Assembly (NCBI RefSeq): GCF_000373645.1
Contig: NZ_KB892024.1
Coordinates: 443,591-507,590 of the forward strand
DNA from: Streptomyces sp. ATexAB-D23
GTDB taxonomy: Bacteria; Actinomycetota; Actinomycetes; Streptomycetales; Streptomycetaceae
Direction: 5' to 3'
Length of the DNA stretch: 64,000 nucleotides
Made by a program: the position numbers and the translations under genes. The notes beneath the pieces are model-generated. The model ran no database searches and had not been told where the DNA came from. It saw only the letters and a list, made by a program, of their open reading frames with translations. Below are positions 52,449 to 61,608 of this stretch, in pieces. Within the stretch, counting starts at the first letter, position 1. The number at the start of each line of letters is the position of its first letter.

Positions 52449-55400
52449 GTGCGGTATCTGATCCTGGGCGCCACCGAGGCGCGAGACGAGAACGGCGGCA
52501 CGCTGCCCCTCGGCGGCAGCAGGCTGCGCGCCCTTCTCGCCGCCCTCGCGCTGCGGCCGGGGCGTCCCGTCACCGTCGCCGAGCTGGTCGACGACGTCTG
52601 GGCGGACGATCCCCCCGCCGACGCGCCCGCCGCGCTCCAGGCCCTCGTCGGGCGGCTGCGCCGGGTGCTCGGCAAGGAGGCACTGGCCAGCACCCCGGGC
52701 GGCTACCGCCTCACCGCGGGCCCGGACGACGTCGACCTGTACGTGTTCGAGCAGCTGGCCGGGCGAGGCGGGGCCGAACTGGAGGCCGGCGCCCCGGACA
52801 CGGCCGCCCGCACACTGCGGACCGCCCTCGCTCTGTGGCGCGGCCCCGCCCTGGCCGACCTGCCCGACGGGGACCACGGCCACGCCCTCCGCCCCGAGGC
52901 CCAGCGCCTGGCCGCCCTGGAACGCCGCATCGAGGCCGACCTGCGCCGCGCGACGGGGGAGGGGCGGGGCAGCGCCGTGCAGGGCGCGGGGGCCGCTGCC
53001 TCGAACGGCGCCCATCCCGGGCCCGCGGGCCTCACGACGGCCGCCTCCGGCGCTGCTGGCTCCGCGACGGCTGCTTCCGGCGCTGCTGGCTCCGCGACGG
53101 CTGCCTCCGGGCCTGCGGGCCTCACGACGGCCGCCCACGGCGCTGCTGGCCCTGCGACGGCTGCCTCCGGCACCGCGAGCGCGTCCGTAGCGGCCGAGGC
53201 CTCCCCGACCCCGGGTGACGAGCCCAACAACGTCCACGGCCCCGGCAGCGGGCCTCCCGCCACCGCGTCCGCTACCACCGCGCCCGCCGTCACCGCGCCC
53301 GCTACCACCGCGTCCGCCAACGGGACCGCCACCACCCACGGCCCAGGCCCTCACGGCCCAGGCCCCCACGGCGCCGGTCCCCAAGGCGCCGGTCCCCACG
53401 CCACGGCCTCCTTCCATGGTGCCGCGCCCACACCCAGTGCCGCTTCCTCCAACGGCGTCGGCCCCCACGCGGCCGGCCCCCACGCGGCCGACGCCTCCGC
53501 CCCCCGCCCAGCCGCGCTTGCCGCCGAGCTGACGGAGCTGATCGCCGCCCACCCGTACGACGAGCGCTTCCGGGCTCAGCTCATACGGGCCCTGCGCGCC
53601 GACGGCCGGCAGGCCGACGCGCTCGCGGCCTACGAGGACGCCCGCCGCGCCCTCGCCGACGGGCTCGGCACCGACCCCGGCCCCGAACTCACCGCCCTGC
53701 ACCGCGAACTACTCGCCCCCGCACCGCCCGCACCTGCCGAAACCGGCGTGTTTCACGTGAAACACGCCCGGGGCAACCTGCGCCCCCGGCTCACCTCCTT
53801 CGTGGGACGCGAACCCGAACTGCGCGCCATCCACGACGACCTGACCCGGTCACGGCTGGTCACTCTCACCGGGCCGGGCGGTTCCGGGAAGACCCGCCTC
53901 GCCGAGGAGTCCGCAGCACGCCAGTCACCCGCCGGCACCACTCCGCCGGACGTCTGGATCGCCGAACTCGCCCCCGTGGAGGCCCCCGACGCCGTCCCGG
54001 GCGCCGTGCTCTCCGCGCTCGGGCTGCGCGAGACCGCGCTCCTGCGGGACAACAGCCTCGACGGCACCCTCCCGCGCACCGACCCGGTCGATCTGCTGGT
54101 CGACCGCCTCGGACACGGTTCCCGCCCCGCGCCCGTGCTCCTCATCCTCGACAACTGCGAGCACGTCATCGGCGCCGCCGCAGCGCTTGCGGAGACCCTG
54201 CTCACCCGCTGCCCGCAGCTGCGCATCCTCGCCACCAGCCGGGAACCGCTCGCCGTCCCCGGTGAGTCCGTACGACCGGTCGACCCGCTGCCCGCCGATC
54301 CCGCCCATCGCCTGTTCACCGAACGCGCCAGGGCCGTACGCCCGGGGTTCGACCCCGACCACGAACCCGCGCACGACCCGGACGCCGTCGCGGAGATCTG
54401 CCGCCGGCTGGACGGGCTGCCGCTCGCGATCGAGCTGGCCGCCGCCCGGCTGCGGCTGCTGGGACCGCGGCAGATCGCGGACCGGCTGGACGACCGGTTC
54501 CGCCTGCTGACGGGCGGCAGCCGGACCGTGCTGCCCCGCCAGCAGACCCTGCGAGCCGTGGTCGACTGGTCCTGGGACCTCCTGGACGAGGACGAACGCA
54601 CCGCCCTGAGGCAGGTCTCCGTTTTCGCGGGCGGCTGGGACCTGACGGCCGCCGAAGCCGTCATCAGGACGCCGGTGGGCGCCGGCCGTCCTGCCGCCGA
54701 CACCGCCGACCTGCTCGGCGCGCTGGTCGACAAGTCCCTGGTCGTCGCCGCCCCGGCCGTGGACGGCGCGATGCGCTACCGCCTCCTGGAGACGATCCAT
54801 GAGTACGCCGTCGAGCGGTGCGCCGAGAGCCCGCAGGTGCGGGCCGCAGCCGAGAGCGCGCACACCGCGTACTTCCTCGGGCTCGTGGAGGAGGCCGAAC
54901 CGCGCCTGCGCTCCGGCGACCAGCTCCCCTGGATCCAGCGCCTGGAGACGGACCTCGACAACATCCGCGCCGCTCTCCAGCGCACCACCGCCTCCGGCCT
55001 CTCCGAACCGGAGGCGGCGCGCCTGGTTCTGGGCATGGGCTGGTTCTGGTGGCTGCGCAACTACCGCTCCGAGGGCCTGGCCTGGACCCAGAAGGCCCGC
55101 ACGCTCGGCCCCGAGCCCACCGACGAGTCGGACCCCCGGTACTGGCCCCGGATGAACCTCCACCTGCTGTGGTTCTTCTTCGCGGCGGAGAGCGGTCAGT
55201 CCGAGATCGCCCAGGCCGACGCCGAGACCCATGAGCTCGTGAACCGGGTGGCCGACGCGTTCGCCGCCTCACAGTCGCACAGCGTCCGCTTCCCCGGACT
55301 GCTCTGGCCGATGACCTCGTACCTCACCGGGACCACGGAGGACACGCGGGAGAAGATCGACGAGGCCGTCGACAACGCCCGCGAGCACGGTGGTGCCTGG

Positions 55401-56300
55401 GAGTACGGCGTCATCCTGATGTTCCGCGCACACATGCTGGTCGACATGCCCGGCGGCATGCCCGGCATCGATGACGACCTCGCCGAACTGCGTGCCCTGA
55501 GCCGTCGCGTCGGCGACCGCTGGATGCGCGCCCAGGTCGCGAGCGCCGCGGCGGAGGCGGGCATGATGCGCGGACGCTATGACGAGGCGAGCACCGCCTA
55601 CGAGGAGGCGCTGCTGCTCGCCCGCGAGGTCGGCGCCCACGCCGAGGCCCCGTTCCTCCTGGCGCGGCTCGCCGAGCTCTCCTACCGCACGGGCGACCTG
55701 GCCGCCGCCCACCAGAGGCTGGACAGTTCGGAGGCCGAGGCGGAACGCCACCAGGCGCACGACGCCACCGCCTACACCCACTACCTGCGCGCCACCATGG
55801 CGTTCCACCGGGGCGACATCGCGGACGCCCGGCGGATGCTCACCGTCGCCCAGGAGCAGGCCGGCCGTGGCGGCCCGCCGTCGCACTTCACCGTGGCGAT
55901 GAGCGGCCTGTCGGCCCGGATCACCGTCCACGAGCCCGGCCCCGACGGCGGAATCGACGCCGGGGCGCGCGGGCTGACCGAGGCCCTGGTCGCGGCGAAG
56001 GAGGCGCAGTGCGCCGAGATCGTCACCGGTCACCTGGCAGACGGCGCGGTGACCGTCCTGTCGGAGCTCGGCCACCACGCGGCCGTCGTCCGCATCCTCG
56101 CCGCCGCCGACAACTGGCGACGCCTGTCGAGCCCCAGGACCGAGGGGGAGCAGGCCGAGATCGACGCGGTCGAGCGACTGTGCCGCGAGGAACTGGGCGC
56201 GCGGCGTTACGAGGAGGAGCGTGCCGCCGGCGTCGCGCTGACCCTCGGCGACGTCATCGACGTTCTGAAGGGCATCGTCGCGGACCTGCCGGTCCCGTAG
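52449..56300 (+). CDS. SARP-type regulator with NB-ARC and TPR-like domains (AfsR/BTAD family)
   Basis: 1283 residues. An OmpR-type winged helix (about 1-90: LGGSRLRALLAALALRPGRP; VTVAELVDDVWADDPP) is followed by BTAD. BTAD is split by a low-complexity insert of about 185 residues between IEADLRRATGEG (about 170) and AALAAELTELIAAHPYDERF (about 356). An NB-ARC ATPase follows: Walker A TGPGGSGKTRL near 475-482, LLILDNCEHV, LDGLPLAIELAAARLRLL. The C-terminal 600 residues are helical TPR-like. It is a probable transcriptional activator. GTG at 52449 with no clear ribosome site. The coding sequence contains a parS site. Confidence 0.9.
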   Translation: MRYLILGATEARDENGGTLPLGGSRLRALLAALALRPGRPVTVAELVDDVWADDPPADAPAALQALVGRLRRVLGKEALASTPGGYRLTAGPDDVDLYVFEQLAGRGGAELEAGAPDTAARTLRTALALWRGPALADLPDGDHGHALRPEAQRLAALERRIEADLRRATGEGRGSAVQGAGAAASNGAHPGPAGLTTAASGAAGSATAASGAAGSATAASGPAGLTTAAHGAAGPATAASGTASASVAAEASPTPGDEPNNVHGPGSGPPATASATTAPAVTAPATTASANGTATTHGPGPHGPGPHGAGPQGAGPHATASFHGAAPTPSAASSNGVGPHAAGPHAADASAPRPAALAAELTELIAAHPYDERFRAQLIRALRADGRQADALAAYEDARRALADGLGTDPGPELTALHRELLAPAPPAPAETGVFHVKHARGNLRPRLTSFVGREPELRAIHDDLTRSRLVTLTGPGGSGKTRLAEESAARQSPAGTTPPDVWIAELAPVEAPDAVPGAVLSALGLRETALLRDNSLDGTLPRTDPVDLLVDRLGHGSRPAPVLLILDNCEHVIGAAAALAETLLTRCPQLRILATSREPLAVPGESVRPVDPLPADPAHRLFTERARAVRPGFDPDHEPAHDPDAVAEICRRLDGLPLAIELAAARLRLLGPRQIADRLDDRFRLLTGGSRTVLPRQQTLRAVVDWSWDLLDEDERTALRQVSVFAGGWDLTAAEAVIRTPVGAGRPAADTADLLGALVDKSLVVAAPAVDGAMRYRLLETIHEYAVERCAESPQVRAAAESAHTAYFLGLVEEAEPRLRSGDQLPWIQRLETDLDNIRAALQRTTASGLSEPEAARLVLGMGWFWWLRNYRSEGLAWTQKARTLGPEPTDESDPRYWPRMNLHLLWFFFAAESGQSEIAQADAETHELVNRVADAFAASQSHSVRFPGLLWPMTSYLTGTTEDTREKIDEAVDNAREHGGAWEYGVILMFRAHMLVDMPGGMPGIDDDLAELRALSRRVGDRWMRAQVASAAAEAGMMRGRYDEASTAYEEALLLAREVGAHAEAPFLLARLAELSYRTGDLAAAHQRLDSSEAEAERHQAHDATAYTHYLRATMAFHRGDIADARRMLTVAQEQAGRGGPPSHFTVAMSGLSARITVHEPGPDGGIDAGARGLTEALVAAKEAQCAEIVTGHLADGAVTVLSELGHHAAVVRILAAADNWRRLSSPRTEGEQAEIDAVERLCREELGARRYEEERAAGVALTLGDVIDVLKGIVADLPVP
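52955..53510 (+). repeat. Low-complexity repeats inserted in the BTAD coding region
   Basis: In-frame tandem DNA repeats encode Ala/Gly/Ser/Thr units such as GAAGSATAAS (twice in a row) and later Gly/Pro/His units such as GPGPHGPGPHGAGP. The reading frame is kept throughout. Confidence 0.85.
53749..53764. promoter_or_regulatory. parS: parS centromere-like site within the SARP gene
   Basis: TGTTTCACGTGAAACA, a perfect match to the ParB-binding consensus, centred in a larger 24-bp perfect palindrome (53745-53768) that also encodes VFHVKH in the regulator. In Streptomyces parS sites cluster within several hundred kb of oriC, often inside genes, and ParB loading there organises chromosome segregation in aerial hyphae. 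Confidence 0.93.
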
Positions 56301-56364
56301 CGCGCGGGCGTCCCGGCCCGCACGAGTCCACCGGCAGCGGCAACGGGTCGGCCCTGCCCACCCC

Positions 56365-58500
56365 TCAGTGGCAGCTGATCCGCGACTCGGCCCAGTCGGC
56401 GAGGGCCACCCTGCCGAACGGGTGCTCCGGCTCCACGACAAGCCGAATCCGCTTCTGGCCCTCGACGTTCACCCCGACGGGCACGGCGGGGTCGCCGCCG
56501 TGCATCACGGGGGACCGCCACAGCCGCACCCCGTCCCCGTTGAAGACCGAGAACCGCACGGCGCCGAGCCCCCTGGTGAGGTCGTCGACGCCGGCCATCG
56601 CCTCGTAGCGGGTGCACTGGCGGTTCAGCTGGATGACCACTGAGGAGCGGCTGTGGACGGTCACCCCGTGCGCGTACCGCGTGCCGCCGATCGACATGCC
56701 GGAACGCTGCCAGACCCAGCCGCTCTCACCGAGCACCACCTCGGGGGCGCTGTGGTCGCCGAACAGCGTGTAGGCCAGCTCGCTGACCTGGTAGACCTCC
56801 GGCGCCGGTGCGGGGGGCGGTGGCGGAGTCGGGGTGGGGGGCGGCGGCGCGGGTTTCGGCGGCGGCGTCGGCGTGGGCGTCGGGGTCGGGGTCGGCGTGG
56901 GTGTCGGGGTGGGCGTCGGTGTCGGAGTTGGCGTCGGGGTGGGCTTCGGCGGTGTGGGGGCCGGCGGTGCGGGCTTCGGTGGCGGCGTCGGCTCGGGCTC
57001 CGGCGGCGTGGGCGTGGGAGTGGGTACGGCGGGTGCCACCGCCGGGGGCCTGGGGACCGGCTTCGCCTCGGGCTGTGGCTGGTCGTCGCCCACCAGCGCC
57101 CAGACGAGCCCGGCGGCCGCCGCGACGGCGACCGCCGCCGCGATCCCGGCCTTCGCGGGCAGGCCGAGCCCCTCGGAGGCCGCGGCACCACCGGCCGAGC
57201 CCGCGGTCGAGCCCGCGGTCGAGCCTCCTCCGGTCGCTGCGGCGGCAGCCCCCGCCCCGGCGGCACCGGCTGCGCCTCCCGCCACGATGCCGGCCGCCTT
57301 GAGCGAGTACCCGGCGGCGAACCAGCCGATGACCGCGACCGGGAGCAGCGCGGGGATGCCGGCGTTGACATGGGCCAACTCACCCGCCGCGACGCGGCAC
57401 TTCGCGCACTCGTCCAGGTGCCCCCGCAGCCCCCGCTCGGCGCGCATCCGCAGCCCGCCCCGGGCGTAGGCGCCGAGCCGGTCGGCGTACCGCGCGCAGT
57501 CGCCGCCCGAGGTGAGCGCCTGGCTCACATGGGCCTGCAAATAGGCCTGCTTGAGGCCTTCGCGGGCCCGGCTGGCCAGGACCGACGTCGCGTTCGCGGT
57601 CAGCCCGAAGAGCGGGGCGATGTCGCTGGGCGACTCCTCCTCGACGGTGGTGTGCCACAGCACGGCCTGCCAACGCTCCGGAAGGCTCCGGAAGGCCTGC
57701 ATGGCCATCGACTGCTCGGCCTCGTGCATCGCGAGCACATCGGCGCCGAGGTCGAGGGTGTCCGCGTCCGACACCTCCGACGAGTGGGCAGCCTGAGCGG
57801 CGAACGCGGCGAAGTCGTCGACCAGTTGCTCGCGCTTCGCGGTCTTCGTCCACGCGGCGGCGACATGCCGCACCGCCGTCATCAAGTAGGCGCGCACCGC
57901 CTCTTCCGGCCCCTTGCCGCCCCGGACCGCCTGCAAGGTCCTGGCGAAGACCTCGGCCGTCAGGTCGTCGGCGGTGTGCCCGTCCCGGCAGCAGGTGCGG
58001 GCGTAGCGGCGCACCGCCTGCGCGTGGCGCCGGAACAGCTCGTCGTACGCGAGGTCGTCGCCCGCGCGCATCCGCTCGATCAGCTGCGCGTCGGACGGCC
58101 CCGGCGCGACGTTCTCCACGGCCCCCGAGCCCCGGCCCGCCCGCTGCATCGGCACGGCAGCCGCCACATCGACCGCTTCCGCACCCGGGGCCCCTGCCTC
58201 GGCCACTCCCGCCGGGCTCGCGTCCTCGGCCGGTGCGGGCGCCCATGGACCGGGCAGGACCGTTCCTCCACCGTCGGCGTCATCGGAGCCCCGACGCTCG
58301 GGAGCGCCGGCGGCTCCGGGGCGTCCGTCCTGCTGTCCGTCCCGGCGTCCGGAACCGGCCCGGTGTCCTGGACCGGCGGCCCGGTGTCCGGGGGCAGCCT
58401 GGCTCGGCACCTGGTGCCCGGGACGACCGCCCGGCTCCGTACCGCCGCCCGCGGTGGACACACCGTCGTACGACTCTTCCTTCTGCCCGTCACCGCTCAT
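56365..58500 (-). CDS. ECF sigma factor fused to zinc-finger, membrane helix and NPCBM domain
   Basis: 711 residues, one polypeptide. A disordered N-terminal region of about 130 residues comes before sigma region 2 (LIERMRAGDDLAYDELFRRH; DDLTAEVFARTLQAV) and region 4 (LFGLTANATSVLASRAREGL). A HLDECAKC zinc-binding anti-sigma-type motif near 361-368 comes next. Then a membrane helix (AGIAAAVAVAAAAGLVWALV), a long Pro/Thr linker and an extracytoplasmic NPCBM-type carbohydrate-binding domain (SGMSIGGTRYAHGVTVHSRS) follow. I recall such fused factors as actinobacterial group ECF52. The ATG at 58500 follows GGGGG by about 10 nt; ATG 58524 and 58593 are alternatives. Confidence 0.9.
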   Translation of the reverse strand: MSGDGQKEESYDGVSTAGGGTEPGGRPGHQVPSQAAPGHRAAGPGHRAGSGRRDGQQDGRPGAAGAPERRGSDDADGGGTVLPGPWAPAPAEDASPAGVAEAGAPGAEAVDVAAAVPMQRAGRGSGAVENVAPGPSDAQLIERMRAGDDLAYDELFRRHAQAVRRYARTCCRDGHTADDLTAEVFARTLQAVRGGKGPEEAVRAYLMTAVRHVAAAWTKTAKREQLVDDFAAFAAQAAHSSEVSDADTLDLGADVLAMHEAEQSMAMQAFRSLPERWQAVLWHTTVEEESPSDIAPLFGLTANATSVLASRAREGLKQAYLQAHVSQALTSGGDCARYADRLGAYARGGLRMRAERGLRGHLDECAKCRVAAGELAHVNAGIPALLPVAVIGWFAAGYSLKAAGIVAGGAAGAAGAGAAAAATGGGSTAGSTAGSAGGAAASEGLGLPAKAGIAAAVAVAAAAGLVWALVGDDQPQPEAKPVPRPPAVAPAVPTPTPTPPEPEPTPPPKPAPPAPTPPKPTPTPTPTPTPTPTPTPTPTPTPTPTPPPKPAPPPPTPTPPPPPAPAPEVYQVSELAYTLFGDHSAPEVVLGESGWVWQRSGMSIGGTRYAHGVTVHSRSSVVIQLNRQCTRYEAMAGVDDLTRGLGAVRFSVFNGDGVRLWRSPVMHGGDPAVPVGVNVEGQKRIRLVVEPEHPFGRVALADWAESRISCH
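56870..56950 (-). repeat. Simple Pro-Thr coding repeat
   Basis: About 80 bp of alternating GTC/GGG-type hexamers on the plus strand encode roughly 13 to 14 Pro-Thr dipeptides in the sigma factor's periplasm-side linker. Confidence 0.8.
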
Positions 58501-58801
58501 CGCGGACGCCCCCGTATGCGCCATCGGACCCAATACCGGGCGCCAGCGTGCCACAGAGCGCCGAGACGGCGGGCGCTCAGCCCCGCCAACCACTCATCCG
58601 GGGCCTTCCTCCGAATGTGAGCACTAGCGAGCACTCATTCGGGGAAGGAGTAACCGGGTGATGGGTTGACGCGACAGCGGGGAGGGCAAGGCACCCCTCG
58701 CACACCGAAGGCCGAAGCCCACGCCATTCCCCGCCCGCTCCCCTCCGCTCGGGCCGCACTCGCGCCTCCGCTCGGGCCGCCCCCGGGCTCCTTCACGGGC
58801 C
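58501..58801 (-). promoter_or_regulatory. Gap upstream of the ECF gene with operator-like repeat
   Basis: 301 bp without gene between the ECF start and the atrA stop. At 58611-58642 CCGAATG and its complement CATTCGG flank two direct copies of GAGCACT 3 bp apart, about 110 bp upstream of the ECF start. This is a candidate operator or autoregulated promoter. Confidence 0.5.
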
Positions 58802-59680
58802 TCACTCGGGCCGGGACCGCAGCCCCTCCAACAGGATGTCCAGCAGCCGCGAAGAGGCCGCCGCCTGCTGAGCCGCGTCCGGCAGCGAAGGGGCCGCCGT
58901 CGCGATGACCAGCAGCACATCCGACACCGTCACATCACGGCGCAGCTCACCCGAGGTCCGCGCCCGGTCGACCAGCCGGCCCACGACCTCCAGCAGTTCG
59001 GCCGCTCCGGCGCCCAGGTCCTCGCCGCCGGTCTCCCGCTCGGACCGGGGACCGGCCGCCCGTGGCGCGCCCGCCTCCTGCCGCTGCTGGGGCACCCGGG
59101 GCTCGTCCCCCGCCGACTCCGGCACAGCACCCGCCGCGCCGCCGACCGCCGGGTCATCGGACTCCACACCCACCCGCAGTATCTGCGGGGGCAGCAGCCG
59201 CCCCGCCCCCGAGGCCACCGAGGTCCGCAGGAAGCGCGAGAGCGCCGACCACGGCTCGTCCTCCTGCCCCAGCGCGGACCGGGCCTGGTCGGTCAGCCGG
59301 GAGGTCTCCTCCTCGGCTATCCGGCGCACCAGCACATCCTTGCTGGGAAAGCGCCGGTACACCGTGCCGACACCGACCCTGGCCCGGCGCGCCACGTCCT
59401 CCATCGGGGCTCCGTACCCCAGCTCCCCGAACACCTCGCGCGCGGCCCGCAGCACGTGCTCCAGATTGCGCTGCGCGTCCACCCGCAACGGGGCCGACCG
59501 CACATGCGCGGAAGCGACACCGGACGGGGCGCCGAGCGCGCCGCTCAGCGTGTCCACCGCTGTCGAAGCCGAGGCGGCCGTGGTGGTCCCCACTCCGTTG
59601 AGAGTGCCAACTGCCCTGATGCGTCCGGATTCTTCTGGCGCGACAGCAGTAGCCGGCCAATGCGATTCCTGAATATTCAT
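58802..59680 (-). CDS. atrA: TetR-family regulator AtrA
   Basis: 292 residues. N-terminal extension of about 60 residues, then the helix-turn-helix: AQRNLEHVLRAAREVFGELG, APMEDVARRARVGVGTVYRR and FPSKDVLVRR. C-terminal domain interrupted by a polar loop (about 175-225). AtrA is a pleiotropic activator of antibiotic genes (actII-ORF4, strR). Identity rests on TetR type plus the ECF-atrA-ndh order I recall for SCO4117-SCO4119. The ATG at 59680 has GGGGGAAC upstream. GTCTCC-N4-GGAGAC (59702-59717) lies in its promoter region. Confidence 0.85.
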   Translation of the reverse strand: MNIQESHWPATAVAPEESGRIRAVGTLNGVGTTTAASASTAVDTLSGALGAPSGVASAHVRSAPLRVDAQRNLEHVLRAAREVFGELGYGAPMEDVARRARVGVGTVYRRFPSKDVLVRRIAEEETSRLTDQARSALGQEDEPWSALSRFLRTSVASGAGRLLPPQILRVGVESDDPAVGGAAGAVPESAGDEPRVPQQRQEAGAPRAAGPRSERETGGEDLGAGAAELLEVVGRLVDRARTSGELRRDVTVSDVLLVIATAAPSLPDAAQQAAASSRLLDILLEGLRSRPE

Positions 59681-60019
59681 AACTGTTCCCCCGGTTATGA
59701 CGTCTCCCCCCGGAGACTCCCGCCGTGTCAGTCGAGGGTGGACCGATGGTCACCGTCCGGCACCCCGACGACATACGAACATAGTTGAGCCAGGGTCAAT
59801 TCAGAAGGGGGCAGTTCCGCCCCGAGCGCCCCCCGATCGGAGCAAGGACCGGTTGGTCACCGATTGGCCTCCCGCCCCTGGCCCGTACCGCAATGCCTGA
59901 CCTGCGGGACTGGCCCGCCACGGAACCGTCCCGCACCACCCACCCGCCCGGAACCTCCGGTCACACAATTTGCCGGGGCTGTGGACAAACTCCCGTGCAC
60001 GTTGCGTCATGGGGTGGTG
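59681..60019. promoter_or_regulatory. Divergent atrA/ndh control region
   Basis: 339 bp, no gene seen. It holds GTCTCC-N4-GGAGAC just upstream of atrA and AT-rich patches (about 59775-59805). Boxes for either promoter are not clear to me. Confidence 0.4.
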
Positions 60020-61417
60020 ATGGCTTCAGCTTCCGGGGGAACACCCCCCGGCCCTCCGCCGGACACCCGCATTCTCGTGGTCGGCGGAGGCTACGTCGGG
60101 ATGTACACAGCGCTGCGCCTCCAGCGGAAGCTGAAGCAGAGACTGAGAAGCGGTGACACCGAGATCGTCGTCGTCGCGCCCGAGCCTTATATGACGTATC
60201 AGCCTTTCCTCCCGGAAGCCGCCGCCGGCTCGATCTCACCGCGCCACGTCGTCGTACCGCTGCGCCGCGTCCTGCCGCACTGCACGATCGTCATCGGCGA
60301 GGCCCGGAGCATCGACCACACCAAGCGCACCGCCACCGTCACCACCCTCGCCAGCGGCGAGGACGGCACGGGTGCCCTGGAGATCGAGTACGACGAACTC
60401 GTCCTCGCCCCCGGCTCCGTCTCGCGCACCCTCCCCGTCCCCGGACTCGCCGATCACGGCGTCGGTTTCAAGACGATCGAGGAGGCCATCGGACTGCGCA
60501 ACCACGTCATCGAGCAGATGGACATCGCCTCCGCCACCCGCGACCCCGCCGTCCGCGACGCCGCCCTGACCTTCGTCTTCGTCGGCGGTGGCTACGCCGG
60601 CGTGGAGGCGCTCGCCGAGCTGGAGGACATGGCCCGCTACACCGCGCGGTACTACCACAACATCAAGGCCGAAGACCTGAAATGGATCCTCGTCGAGGCC
60701 ACCGGCCGCATCCTGCCCGAGGTCGGCGAATCGCTCGGCCTGTACGCCGTACGGGAACTGCGCGGCCGCAACATCGACGTACGCCTCGACACCCGGCTCG
60801 ACTCCTGCGAGTCCCGGATCGCGGTGCTCAGCGACGGTTCCCGCTTCCCCACCCGCACCCTCGTGTGGACCGCCGGCGTCAAACCCGCCCCGCTGCTCGC
60901 CGCCACCGGCCTGCCCCTCGACGAACGCGGCAGGCTCCGCTGCACCGCCCGTCTCACCGTCGAGGGCACCGAGCACGCCTGGGCCGCCGGGGACGCCGCG
61001 GCCGTACCCGACCTGACCGCCGCCGAACCGGGCCGCACCACCGCACCCAACGCCCAGCACGCCCTCCGCCAGGCGAAGGTCCTCGCGGACAACGTCGTCG
61101 CCGCGCTCGACGGCGGACCGCTCACCGAATACCGCCACAGCTACGCGGGCTCCGTCGCCTCGCTCGGCCTGCACAAGGGCGTCGCGCACATCTACGGACG
61201 CAGGCTCAAGGGCTACCCGGCGTGGCTGATCCACCGCATGTACCACCTCAGCCGGGTCCCCACCTTCAACCGGAAGGCACGCGTCCTGGCCGAATGGACG
61301 CTCGCCGGCCTCTTCAAACGCGAAATCGTCTCCCTCGGCTCTCTGGAACACCCAAGGGCCGAGTTCGAACTCGCCGCGGGCCGGCGCCCACGGCCCGGCG
61401 GGGACGACTGTCAGTAG
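60020..61417 (+). CDS. ndh: Type II NADH dehydrogenase (NDH-2)
   Basis: Single-subunit NADH:quinone oxidoreductase at the inner face of the membrane; does not pump protons. 465 residues. FAD Rossmann motif RILVVGGGYVGMYTALRLQR, NAD site FVFVGGGYAGVEALAELEDM, and the C-terminal FAD block HAWAAGDAAAVPD. The C-terminal amphipathic stretch (WLIHRMYHLSRVPTFNRKAR) is the membrane-binding element of the family. The ATG at 60020 is chosen over in-frame GTG codons at 60014 and 60017. Adjacent to atrA, as I recall for SCO4118-4119. Confidence 0.9.
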   Translation: MASASGGTPPGPPPDTRILVVGGGYVGMYTALRLQRKLKQRLRSGDTEIVVVAPEPYMTYQPFLPEAAAGSISPRHVVVPLRRVLPHCTIVIGEARSIDHTKRTATVTTLASGEDGTGALEIEYDELVLAPGSVSRTLPVPGLADHGVGFKTIEEAIGLRNHVIEQMDIASATRDPAVRDAALTFVFVGGGYAGVEALAELEDMARYTARYYHNIKAEDLKWILVEATGRILPEVGESLGLYAVRELRGRNIDVRLDTRLDSCESRIAVLSDGSRFPTRTLVWTAGVKPAPLLAATGLPLDERGRLRCTARLTVEGTEHAWAAGDAAAVPDLTAAEPGRTTAPNAQHALRQAKVLADNVVAALDGGPLTEYRHSYAGSVASLGLHKGVAHIYGRRLKGYPAWLIHRMYHLSRVPTFNRKARVLAEWTLAGLFKREIVSLGSLEHPRAEFELAAGRRPRPGGDDCQ

Positions 61418-61608
61418 GGTCCGACACACTGGACGTGTGACCATGGGTGGGCCCGCATCTGCACAGAGTGACCCGGCCGGCAGCAACCGACAGTGACCAG
61501 CGAAAGACCGTCCCAGGGGCGACGAACGCCCCACGACAGGTGGGACGCCCCGGCAGAGGAAGCAGCCCGCCCGAGCGGACCAGACCGACACACGAGGCCA
61601 GAAATTCC

